Assembly: GCA_002236755.2 (NCBI GenBank)
Contig: NBZP02000054.1
Coordinates: forward strand, 124,001-188,000
Direction of reading: 5' to 3'
Source of the DNA: Dothistroma septosporum
Lineage: Eukaryota; Ascomycota; Dothideomycetes; Mycosphaerellales; Mycosphaerellaceae
DNA: 64,000 bases
The position numbers and the translations under genes are program-made. Below, one piece after another: positions 1 through 8,418 of this stretch. The stretch's first letter is position 1, and every line of letters starts with the position of its first letter. Below the pieces are notes generated by a model. It made no database searches and had not been told where the DNA came from. It saw only the letters and a list, made by a program, of their open reading frames with translations.

Positions 1-874
1 GGCGACCATCGCGTTTCTTCGGCTTCGATGCTGCAGGGGCAAATGATACGATCGCCTTGAACAAGATCTCATCCATATCATCGTCTCCCTCTCCAGCACT
101 GCGTAGCAGCTTCTGGACTGCTTCGGCCAGAAACCCCAATGTAATGCCAGTGTCGCAGTGTATCTTCGCCATCACGCGCGGCATTGCGCCTCGTGATGGG
201 CTGCTCGAAGCACCAGCCTCGGCTGGCTGTGAGTCGACCGCGAAGGCCTGCAAGCCGGCGATGGGTGGTTGAATTACGTATAGGCTTTCATGCTGCAGCT
301 GTGAAGCAATGAGCTCTGGTGCCTGTGTGTTAATGATGGCCGTTTCTCGCGCCCTCCTCAGACCTCGCAATCCTTCATGCACAGACAGTGCCCGGCTACG
401 AACGCGTCCATTCGGACAGATCCGAGAGGCCGCTGCCCTTGTCATGGTGACTTCAATCCAGCGGCCCATTTCAACGGGTTCACCGGACGCAATAGTGAAG
501 CCTGACATGTTCACGTCCAGCAGCTGGTAGTCTTGAGGACGACGGCTCCATTGTGGATTTACAAAGTAATGAAGTCTGAGGAGTGGCGATTCCTGTATGA
601 TCTCGTTCCATTGTTTGTTAATCCGTTGGAGACCAAGGACGTCTGATGTGCCCAAGAAACCGAGAACGAGCTCCAGGAGTTCTGTGGTTTCAAAGACTTT
701 TGTGATAGCGCATTCTGCCGCACTGCATGTATGCGGAGGCGGTAGTGGCGTTGGATCTACTTGAATTGAAGCAGTCCGGGTCTGCTGGTGTTCAGCGTGG
801 TCTGATGATACGAGTAATCGCTCAAATGCTGTGGCGGTTCGGCTCGTGTCGGAGAACCGTCTATTTGATGCATA
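1..874 (-). CDS. F-box-like protein, partial (C-terminus runs off the left edge)
   Basis: The minus-strand frame ending at position 2 stays open from 874 to the window edge, with a stop at 875-877. The translation contains VFETTELLELVLGFLG followed by LQRINKQWNEIIQESP, the pattern of an F-box-like helix set (N-terminal LP/EL-I-L-L, then a CxxxW-type segment) common in Dothideomycete F-box-like proteins. These proteins would recruit substrates to SCF-type ubiquitin ligases, although most fungal members are uncharacterised. After the box comes a middle region with WSRRPQDYQLLDVNMSG and a basic tail (SKPKKRDGR) near the edge. No ATG is in frame before the F-box, so a 5' exon upstream of 874 is needed; donor-like GTGAGT near 1000 and GTACGC at 908 (minus) are present, but I could not settle the join. 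The gene is probably intact but truncated by the window. Confidence 0.75.
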
Positions 875-1805
875 TCAGAATCGAGGCACGAGTGTTGTGT
901 CCGCGTACCAGTCTGTATGCGCAATTCCTGAGGGTACTGAAATTGATGATGAAGTGACGATGAACGTTGTCGTGTGCATGCTAATGACACGAACTCACCT
1001 GGAAGCAATTGTTGGTGCCTGAGAGGCACCGTCTAAGCTGTTGAAGCTCATTGAGATGGAATCGCAAGCTGGAATACTGGAGGAATGCTGTTGATGTTGT
1101 TCGCGATGCCAGCCAGTCTCGCTGACTGATGAGTGGTGCTGCGGTTAGGATGGAGCGACAGACGGTACAGGAAGTGTCACGGTTGTAGGGTTGTTCCATC
1201 AGCTAGCGCCGGCTGCAAGCGATTGGTCGGTGCTGCCTTCGGTTGCGGTCGTCGCCCGGCAACTATATCATTTCGATCATGCAGGAACCATCTTTCACTC
1301 TCCAAAGATGTAACATTATGGACCAGCTCGACCGCGAGAGTGGAAAGCCACTCCGCTCTTCATGACATTGACTCGCTGCATATAAGTCGGGGAGCTGCTA
1401 TCTCCGGCGCATAAGGACAGCGCGAGTCGTCGTGACGCGCTCCCAGCCACCCAGCCTCGCCGCACGGAAATGTGGCAGGCAAGCTGAACGACGAGAAACA
1501 AAATGTATACACTTCTGTGGGTGCACTTCCACATTCCAAACTTCACAAAGCTCTTGTCTGTACTGTAAAGATCATATTGCGGCGCTCATATCCAACGTTG
1601 CTGCCTCCAGAAGCGCAATAGACAGCATATCAGAACGACCAAGCTTCCATCGATCGACAACACAAAGCCTCGTTACCACACCAACGATAACGCCGCAATC
1701 TCAAACACATCTGCACCAGACAAAACCACACGACCGTTGCAGTCCAAACGTTCGAAATCACACCTCAACCAAGATCGACAACAACACCGCATATTACCGC
1801 CCATC
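875..1805. other. Gene-poor interval with possible 5' exon of the F-box-like gene
   Basis: The first 150 bases probably hold the missing 5' exon and splice sites of the F-box-like gene on the minus strand. The rest contains only short ORFs without recognisable protein features. I see no RNA gene, repeat or transposon remnant in it. Confidence 0.4.
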
Positions 1806-1952
1806 ATGAAGGGCAACCTTGTCGTCTTCACAATCATCATCGTCCTCTTCGTCGTATTAGGTTTAATAGGCTTTGCGATCTACTGGGCACAGACAAGTCT
1901 CACTGGACGAGGAGGAGGCGGCTCATCAATCACCAGCGGCGAGGAGGGTTAA
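1806..1952 (+). CDS. 48-residue single-pass membrane peptide, hypothetical
   Basis: The ATG at 1806 in the context ccatcATGaag opens a 48-codon frame. The peptide starts MKGN, continues with one strongly hydrophobic helix of about 23 residues (core VVFTIIIVLFVVLGLIGFAI) and ends in a polar tail rich in glycine and serine followed by EEG. A longer in-frame reading begins at 1737 with a basic stretch but uses a non-ATG start. The composition is what a small tail- or signal-anchored membrane protein would show. I do not recognise a family. It could be a true micro-gene or the first exon of a longer gene, but no good donor follows before the stop. Confidence 0.4.
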   Translation: MKGNLVVFTIIIVLFVVLGLIGFAIYWAQTSLTGRGGGGSSITSGEEG

Positions 1953-2439
1953 ACGATTTCAAAATGCGGTCATTGAACACGCAACACGATCGGAACTCAT
2001 CAGCACTCTACAGGGAGCAATCAACGCCAGATATGCTCTTCACGCCGAGTCACTCAGGATCTATAAATCTTGCAACATCAATGCGGAGAGCGAATTGGTC
2101 TGGCACGACATTTGAGAAAGGAAGTCTTGCATATAATCAAGGATTTGGATCATAGCGGTGGCGTTCATAAAAGGGAATGGATGGATCATGGGTATGGATA
2201 TGGAGATGGAATATGGCTAATGACACTACGGCACACGATTGGCCGCCTGAATGCATGGACACGGAAGAGAGAATGTACGACGATACCCACAGCAGACACA
2301 TTGTGCAGGTCTGTAGATAGAATGAGATGGCTCGTAGAGATGCACCTTGAAAGCAAAACGATCGATTTTGATCGGTTGGCTTCCCTCAAGTTCTCACTTC
2401 CATCTTCCTCATTCACCTCAAAACATTCCTGAGTCTCCT
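1953..2439. other. Intergenic, nothing recognised
   Basis: Downstream of the membrane micropeptide and downstream (3') of the cupin gene. It contains short overlapping ORFs only and probably carries the 3' untranslated regions of both neighbours. Confidence 0.4.
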
Positions 2440-3147
2440 TCACTTACCCCGTCTCAGCATCCACCCCATCTCCCTCGCCTGCTCTCCACCAACCAACATC
2501 TTCATCCTCCCGTCCGTCAAAAAATCATGATCCCCAAACTCAAACCCCGGCACCACAGTCTCACTGATTAACAACCCCTCACTCCCCTCCCCTCCCTCCA
2601 CATCAGGGAGCAAGTACGAGCATTTATACTTGCCCCCCTCCACGATCCACTGCACCCTCTCCCCCTTCAGCACATCTTGCCCGACAATAAATGTCTCAAT
2701 CCTAGCTTTGCCAGTCCACCTCTTCTCCTCCGTGAGAGACGAAGATGAAGCGCTGTCATACCCCACTGGCGTCTCACCCGAAGCGACCTCATCAGCGTGG
2801 ATTATGACATATCGTCCTCTCCCTTTGTGTAATGTATGAATCGTTCGTGCTCTGTTGCGGTGGAAGTGGCCTAAGGGAGAGGCGGGTGTGAGGAGGTAGT
2901 GAATTGTGGTGCTGTCGGCGTGGGTGGGTCTTGATTCTGGGTCCCAAGGTGCTGCGACTTTGTGGGAGGAGCGGTCTGTCTCGACGAAGTGACCGCCTTC
3001 GGGGTGCGGTTGGAGGGAGAGTTTGTGGATCAGGGCGCTGATGGTGGGTGGTTCGGGGATGTCGGAGGGGGAGCTGGTGGGTGGAGGGAAGTGAGGTTGT
3101 AAGGGTGGGAGGGATGAGTCGATTGAGGATTTGGTGGCGGTGGACAT
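2440..3147 (-). CDS. Cupin superfamily protein, DUF985 (Cupin_5) family
   Basis: Single-exon frame of about 235 residues. After a Ser/Pro-rich N-terminus comes the DUF985 core: ISALIHKLSLQPHPEGGHF, then TTIHYLLTPASPLGHFHRN, TIHTLHKGRGRYVIIHADE, and a C-terminal block with VVPGFEFGDHDF. The PEGG(H/Y)F and FH-RN motifs are hallmarks of this RmlC-like beta-barrel family (yeast YML079W relatives). The biochemical role is not established; the fold binds small ligands or metal. I chose the ATG at 3147 (MSTATKSS) because the frame matches the family better from there, but an upstream in-frame ATG at 3189 would add 14 residues. No signal peptide is seen, so it is probably cytosolic. Confidence 0.85.
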   Translation of the reverse strand: MSTATKSSIDSSLPPLQPHFPPPTSSPSDIPEPPTISALIHKLSLQPHPEGGHFVETDRSSHKVAAPWDPESRPTHADSTTIHYLLTPASPLGHFHRNRARTIHTLHKGRGRYVIIHADEVASGETPVGYDSASSSSLTEEKRWTGKARIETFIVGQDVLKGERVQWIVEGGKYKCSYLLPDVEGGEGSEGLLISETVVPGFEFGDHDFLTDGRMKMLVGGEQAREMGWMLRRGK

Positions 3148-3569
3148 TGTGACTTGCTGTTGTTTTGTGTGTGATGCTGTGGTGATCATGGTGATGTTGA
3201 GTGAGCTATGCTATGGTGCTGGAGATGACCCACATGTCAGCTGAAAGGATGCCGATCAACAGATCGAAGGAGTGTTGATGTCAGCTACTTCGGCAGTGAG
3301 AGTATACTCATGTCTACGCATATTGGCGGTGCAATCCGGCCGTGGGCGCAATGAGGGAGATAATAGCAAAATGATTGAGATCCTTGCAAGAATGCTCTGA
3401 ACAACGCGAAACTGACGCGTCTCTGCTTTATCGCGCGGCAAGGTCTTTGCACTTCATCATTCTGGAGACAACCTCCTCTGATACCATAACATCGATGTCA
3501 GCAGACATCCCCGACTCTTGCGCGGACAGTCTACAACCTGATCGCCCTGGGTCATAATGCCAAGTTGAA
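3148..3569. other. Divergent promoter interval between cupin and Myb-like genes
   Basis: About 420 bases separate the starts of the two divergently transcribed genes. Only short ORFs are present. No repeat or RNA gene is recognised. Confidence 0.4.
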
Positions 3570-4367
3570 ATGATTCACCTCGGCTTCTGCCTCGCTCGAG
3601 GACCATGGCATTGGGCGAGACATGTTACTCTCAACTTCGGCCCCAAGACACGACAATCATCTTCGGCCGCAGCAGCACATGACCACATACCGTTTCCAAC
3701 TCGGAGACTCTACACTGCACAAGACGATGAGACTATATTACAACGCAGAATAGAAGCCATCAGTTTCCCAAAGATCGCCCATGAACTAGGAAGGACTGAT
3801 AGCTCCGTTCGCGCGCGCTACTGGAGTTATATCGCGCATACGCATCCTTCAGCGCCTCGCAAGTTTCCAGCTAGGAACAAGTATCGCTTCACGGCAAACG
3901 ATGACGATCTTGTTGTCCGCATGCACGGGGAAGGACAGAGCGGCGCAAATATTGCGGCTGCCGTTCGCACGACGCCTGGTGTCATCTCAAGGCGCATCTA
4001 TGGTCAACTTGGCGCGCGTCTGCGTTCGGGCCCTCGGGTTGTCAGCAAGCTCTTCACGCCGCAGGACGATGCAACAATCCTCAAACTTCGAGCTAAAGGG
4101 CACACGTTCAAGGAGATTAGCGAGCATATCGATAGATCAAGGTGCACAGTGATAACTAGGCACATACGTCTAGTACAGCCAAGCAAGACTCCACGCAAAG
4201 TCTGGACTACTGCAGAGACCGTCGATCTTTTGAAGCTGCACGATTCTGGTCTGTCAATCAGTCAAGTTTCCACGCGACTGAATAGGACCAGACAGTCGAC
4301 CAGGCAGAAGTTACAAGCATTGGCAACGCAAACTGGAAATCAGCTCGCACCGGAAAGGCGAACCTGA
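3570..4367 (+). CDS. Four-repeat Myb/SANT-like protein with mitochondrial-type N-terminus
   Basis: Single-exon frame of 265 residues. Four related helix-turn-helix-like repeats follow one another, at roughly residues 47-90, 105-148, 155-198 and 205-250. Each opens with an aromatic-T-x-x-(D/E)-(D/T) block (LYTAQDDETIL, RFTANDDDLVV, LFTPQDDATIL, VWTTAETVDLL) and ends with a basic helix (SSVRARYW, GVISRRIY, TVITRHIR, STRQKLQA). This is the layout of Myb/SANT DNA-binding repeats. Residues 1-45 lack acidic residues except one Asp, carry several Arg and Trp and end in TRRLY, the look of a cleavable mitochondrial presequence. Such a protein could bind mitochondrial DNA, or the N-terminus could be misread and the protein nuclear. 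The function of relatives in Dothideomycetes is not known to me. Confidence 0.75.
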   Translation: MIHLGFCLARGPWHWARHVTLNFGPKTRQSSSAAAAHDHIPFPTRRLYTAQDDETILQRRIEAISFPKIAHELGRTDSSVRARYWSYIAHTHPSAPRKFPARNKYRFTANDDDLVVRMHGEGQSGANIAAAVRTTPGVISRRIYGQLGARLRSGPRVVSKLFTPQDDATILKLRAKGHTFKEISEHIDRSRCTVITRHIRLVQPSKTPRKVWTTAETVDLLKLHDSGLSISQVSTRLNRTRQSTRQKLQALATQTGNQLAPERRT

Positions 4368-4680
4368 CTTCTAGTTCAGGTGGCGACGCTTTTGCCTTTA
4401 CGGGATCACCGTAGAACCCCATTCAATGAGATAACCGAGCAACCTCCAGGTACAATCTCATCCGCCGTGATGAGTACATATTACGACATGAAACTTCAAA
4501 GAGAATCTCCCGAGTCCCGCAAGGAAGAAGATCTCGAGATACACGCTCTCTGCGTTATACACTCAACCCGATAGCAAAGGGACCAAGGACTCCCGAGCGC
4601 TTCGAGCGGACGGGAGGCAGGCAGTTGAGACATGGCTGCAATGAACCGCCTCGTCCGCCGCGAGTCGAGAGAGTGACAAG
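4368..4680. other. Intergenic, nothing recognised
   Basis: Follows the Myb-like gene. Short ORFs only; likely the 3' UTR and upstream region of the J-domain fragment. Confidence 0.35.
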
Positions 4681-4683
4681 ATG

Positions 4684-5187
4684 GCGCGCCATGATGTACC
4701 CTTCTCTGTTAGTCAAGCTCGCAAGCGAGCCGCTCTCATGGTAGTACATGTTATGCGGCTCGTGATTGTTCTGAACTGATTGTCTCTCCACCGGATACCA
4801 CTTTACGGCACAGCAGCACGTCTGCATACCGCTGAGCTCAAAACTTGCTGCGCCCATGTCGCCAGGACATGGCATCCAGACCGAAATGAAGATCGCATAA
4901 ACAGGCATATGGCCCGGGCCGATATCGTCAGCAAGCTGTCCTCACTGATGACAGAATTCGAATCCTCAATTTTGAGCGTACTTGCTTGCTCCATCAAGGA
5001 AGCGTACGAAATGTTAGCGAGAGTGCCAGATCGAGAAGCCGTGGACCATCACCGCGGCGGCGGCTTCATGCGTACCTTCATGGAACACCGTTCAGTTATC
5101 GTCGGCAGTCCTTGTGATCGTCGTGCCACCGTGCATCTAAACATCAGTGCTCCTGCACCTCTTCGAGACCTATGTCTCCACTGCTGA
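4684..5187 (+). CDS. J-domain (DnaJ-like) gene or fragment, structure uncertain
   Basis: The plus frame around 4820-5050 encodes TAELKTCCAHVARTWHPDRN followed, about 37 residues later, by IKEAYEMLARVPDREAVDHH. This matches helix II, the invariant HPD tripeptide and helix III-IV of a J-domain, the part of Hsp40 co-chaperones that stimulates Hsp70 ATPase. A normal J-domain has about 15-20 residues between HPD and the AYE(M/V)L helix, so the gap is roughly 20 residues too long and may hide an intron. The 5' end also needs a splice: a possible first exon begins with the ATG at 4684 (MARHDVPFS), with a GTTAGT donor and a CACAG acceptor near 4813. No ATG starts the main frame directly. It may be a small intact gene with two introns or a decaying copy. 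Confidence 0.4.
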
Positions 5188-5640
5188 GTGAATGCTACTG
5201 GTTTGGCATGATATCGCCATGCACGGCCACGTTCGGATTTATTCGAGGCGTCAAGTTTATGTTCACATGACAGAAGACTGAATATGAGCTTGCAATGTGT
5301 GAGGGTGGTGAAGGGGTTGTAATGACGACAGGGTGGGCGCAAAATGGGGCCAGCTGGCTCGAAAGGAGAGGGAGAGGGAGTTTGCTTTTGGATCGATTGT
5401 GGTTGAGAGCTTGTTTGCGATGGACTTGGAGATAAAGAATCTGGAACGATGCAGTTTATATGGCAGGTGTGGATGTGACCATTGAGCAAGGTGAGCACTC
5501 CAGACTCTTAGCAGACTTTGCCTAGGAGCACGAATAAGCGTCGGAAACGTCTGCTGAGCATTATTGACATCATACCCATCCAATTCTCCACGCCCAATCC
5601 TCATCTCCTCTTCACCCTCACCCATCACCTCTCCTCCATT
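5188..5640. other. Intergenic, 3' side of the duplicated membrane-protein gene
   Basis: Contains minus-strand ORFs that are low-complexity (Ser/Pro-rich). The stretch next to 5560-5640 is similar to 6340-6436, so the tandem duplication of the neighbouring gene extends into its 3' untranslated region. Confidence 0.4.
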
Positions 5641-5970
5641 TCACACGCTCTCCCTCGTCAAAGCAAGACGAACAGTCCGTTCCGTCATCGGGTTAGGAGT
5701 CACATGCCTCGTAACGCATGCCCAGAAACATGTAGTGATGCACCCGTACAGCTACAGATCGACCCTCGTCAGCAATACGTCCAAAATCAGCTGACGCACA
5801 GTGGCTTGCAAGATTTTCGGACAACGTACCAACCAACATACGAAAGGAACGCCGAAAATGCAGGCAAGCACGAAGGTGACTATCGCCACGGCGTCGGGAT
5901 GTGCGATGGAGTCTCGTTTTAGGTGGAGGAGTTCTCCAAGTTCGGGTGTTCGTGTGCCGTGGATGATCAT
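5641..5970 (-). CDS. Small single- or two-pass membrane protein, copy A of a tandem pair
   Basis: Proposed CDS is complement(join(5641..5751,5830..5970)), 83 residues. Exon 1 gives a polar N-terminus and a hydrophobic segment (AIVTFVLACIFGVPFVCW). A GTACGT donor at 5829 and a GTAG acceptor at 5752 bound a 78-nt intron with TGCTGAC-like branch sites, phase 0. Exon 2 is 37 codons: a Cys/aromatic stretch (YGCITTCFWACVTRH) and a basic tail ending in ERTVRLALTRESV. The neighbouring copy B at 6437-6734 has the same intron position and phase, an exon 2 of exactly 37 codons, and a matching end VVRIALTRDGV. The paired conservation is the reason I call a gene here. I recognise no family. The ATG at 5970 is the first in frame; an upstream exon cannot be excluded. 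Confidence 0.5.
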
Positions 5971-6436
5971 TGCGGTTGTGGGGATGGAGTTGGGGTGGGG
6001 AAAGATGAATGGAAAAAGGGGTGGAAGGTCTTGTAAGGCCGAGGGTGGAGAAGCACCTTACCTTTGATCCGGTTGTGGTTGGTAGCGTGTTTGTTACTGG
6101 GGGGACATATATCGTCCGTATAGTGACGATTACATTCGTGGAAGTATAAGTCTGGGGTTGAGCAACTGGCGGACGAGGTAGCGGTGGGCTGACTTATCGA
6201 CACGTATGTTACAAGGCTGTGGTATACTCTGGTCAGAACCTGGTAGAGTCTTTCTTCATGTCTGATGCTTAACTATGGTAACGTCAATGTGCTTAGTAGA
6301 TCATCTCAAACTCTACACAGGAGCACCAATAGGCGTTGTGGCTTTCCCTGCTCACAACCGTCGCCATCGTACACGTCGAGTCCGCCACACCCAATTCCGA
6401 CCGAATCCTCACTCTCGCCCACCGGCCCTCTTAACC
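5971..6436. other. Spacer between the two tandem membrane-protein genes
   Basis: Holds the upstream region of copy A and the 3' flank of copy B. Sequence near 6310-6436 resembles 5520-5640, marking the ends of the duplication unit. No other gene is recognised. Confidence 0.4.
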
Positions 6437-6734
6437 TCACACACCGTCTCTCGTCAGAGCAATACGTACGACCCCCCGCGCCTGCTGCCTCACCTCCGCT
6501 TTCCTCTCGACGCGTCGGCGTACTGGCCGCAAAACGTAGCCGTGAATCTACACATCAACGCAGCTCATCAGCAAAACCTCGATGAACAGCCGAAAGGCTC
6601 TCGATCAAACTTACCGTCCATCATATCCCGAAGCCAACGAACAGGAAAAAGATGGCCACTATGGCTATGAGCTGCTTGTTCTCGGATGACAGTGTGTTAG
6701 GTGCAGCAGGGGACTCGTCTTGAGTATTGTTCAT
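6437..6734 (-). pseudogene. Small membrane protein, copy B of the tandem pair, with in-frame TGA
   Basis: The same two-exon plan as copy A: complement(join(6437..6547,6615..6734)), with a GTAAGT donor at 6614 and a GTAG acceptor at 6548 (67-nt intron, phase 0). Exon 1 starts MNNTQDESPAAPN and has the hydrophobic run LIAIVAIFFLFVGFGI. Directly after it, codon 6621-6623 is TGA where copy A has TGT (Cys), and two codons later comes the splice donor. Exon 2 is again 37 codons, strongly basic (VRRRVERKAEVRQQARG) and ends VVRIALTRDGV. If the TGA is respected, the product is a 37-residue tail-anchored peptide; otherwise the gene is disabled. An upstream in-frame ATG at 6830 would extend the N-terminus. 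I label it pseudogene, but a functional short form is possible. Confidence 0.45.
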
Positions 6735-6830
6735 GCTGCGGCGAATCACTGGGGCGATGGATTGGGAGTGGAGAGGGCGTAGGACAAACGGCGACACGAG
6801 TCGGCTTGGGAAGGGGAAATAGAGGTTCAT

Positions 6831-7210
6831 TACGTTGGATTTGGAACGGATCTGGTTAGGAGCGTGTTTGAGATGAAGGCGGAGGTGAGGGGAAGGTTTG
6901 CATCATTGGTACCGTGAGGATGGAGTGCATGTGATTATGGATTCGATGTGGGACCCGTGGGCAGAAGCAACAGTCCGTGGGCTTTCAATGCTTTGGGACA
7001 ACGTCAGATATGCTGTGACTCGGCCACGACTCCCCTGGTGGATGTTAAGGAGAAGCCTGACATTGTCGCTTGTCCAGGTGAAGTTGAATGACAATTTTCA
7101 AAGCGGCATTTGGTAAATCCGCTCGTGTACAGTACGTGCTTCGCTGGGTATCTCAGAAGACAAATGTCTGTAGGTCGTGGTCACATTACGGCTCCTAAAC
7201 ATAGAGTATT
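6831..7210. other. Intergenic, nothing recognised
   Basis: Upstream of copy B and 3' of the multi-pass membrane protein gene. Only short ORFs in both strands. Confidence 0.35.
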
Positions 7211-8103
7211 TCATCTTTCCTTCTTGCTGACTCCGATGGCGGTCTCTAGACCCTGCAGGATCTCGGCGCCTTGCACGTAGGCAATGTATCCTGGAATGAA
7301 GATCCAAGGCAGATTTGGCAACGCAAAGAGCGTGATCCAATTGAAAGCGGTGTTGTGGCCGGTCGAGTCGAATCCCGAGAAGTATTCAATGAGCCCTGTC
7401 ATCACAATTAGCAAAAATCCAATGAGACCACGTGAGAGCATGTCCTACAATAGAGCACCGTCTTCCCGAATGTGAAAATAGCAGTAGTATAACAGACCAA
7501 ACACGCCACCGCCGCCTCGCGCCCCTCCAAAGTCCGACTCTCACTCAACCCCCTTAACCTCCCCATCAAACTCCTATCCGGCGCTCCTCGTCCCTGCACC
7601 GGCTCCTGCTCTCCATACGCATAAACCATCCACAGATACGCCAGATACAACGCCGTCTCGATGGCGTTGCTCAGCCCTTGCGCGCTCGGCCATCCATCAT
7701 TCCTCTCCAGCGCAGGGAGACCGTACATATAATCCGTCACGGCGTATAGCTCATAGGGCACGTACATGGGCCAATGCAGCCACCCGCCCTCCATGGTATA
7801 AGGACGCCCGAGGATGTAGATTGTATCCCAGATCACGAGCGGGAGGGAGAGGGCGAGCCAGATCAGTGTGAGATTTGAGGGAGTGTGGGTCCATGTTGAT
7901 GAGGAGGATCTTGTGCGGGACCGGCGGTTTGAAGTGAGTGTAGGCGTGTCAGGAGGGGATGTCGCGCGGGCGGAGACAGACTCTTCCGAGTGGGAGAGCG
8001 CGGCTTTGGCGGTACGCGTGGTGCGTTTAGTTGGGGAGGGTCTGGGGGGAGTGTCGGTGGGTGAGGTGTCGAAGTCGCGGGGGTGATTTCGTGTAGCGAC
8101 CAT
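7211..8103 (-). CDS. Multi-pass membrane protein, possibly EXPERA/EBP-like
   Basis: CDS complement(join(7211..7395,7449..8103)), 279 residues. The 53-nt intron (donor GTAGGA at 7448, branch GCTAAT, acceptor GACAG at 7396) joins KTVLY to WLIEYFSGFDSTGHN, restoring an uninterrupted hydrophobic stretch. The first 75 residues are Ser/Thr/Pro/Arg-rich and probably cytosolic. About four to five membrane segments follow (ALSLPLVIWDTIYILG, PMYVPYELYAVTDYMYG, AIETALYLAYLWMVYAYG, CYTTAIFTFGKTVLYW, WITLFALPNLPWIFIPGYIA). The layout, with charged and aromatic residues inside helices, resembles fungal proteins related to the emopamil-binding/EXPERA group, but that assignment is from memory and weak. It ends in KKER, which is compatible with an ER-retention-type dilysine signal (K at -3 and -4). 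Confidence 0.75.
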
Positions 8104-8418
8104 GCTGGTGATGTCGCTGGAGTTTTGCGATCACGGCGTTGGTGTTTTTGGTGGTCAATGGGGTGGCATACGGTGTCAGTGTTGACTGTCGCAAAGAAGT
8201 GTGGTTTTAGGGGAGCGCTGTGCTGAGGTGACCTCTGCTGAGATCGACAGGAGGAGGCTGGGAGTGGTGAGGGGGTCTGAACTTTGGCGTGGTGCCAATC
8301 TTCGACCTCATCTCCTCCACCTCCAATCATCATCCCCGTCAAACACCACCACAATGCCATCTGCATCGCATCCGTGACCGTACGGGAAACAGAAAGCGTT
8401 GGTGATCGAACAGCCATC
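8104..8418. promoter_or_regulatory. Shared promoter between divergent genes
   Basis: The starts of the membrane protein (minus, 8103) and the alpha/beta hydrolase (plus, 8419) lie 315 bases apart, so this interval must hold both promoters. No specific binding site is claimed. Confidence 0.5.

Noticed and set aside
5263..5628. 121-codon minus ORF next to copy A
   Set aside because: Follows the stop of copy A; low complexity, and its similarity to the copy B flank is explained by duplication of 3' UTR sequence.
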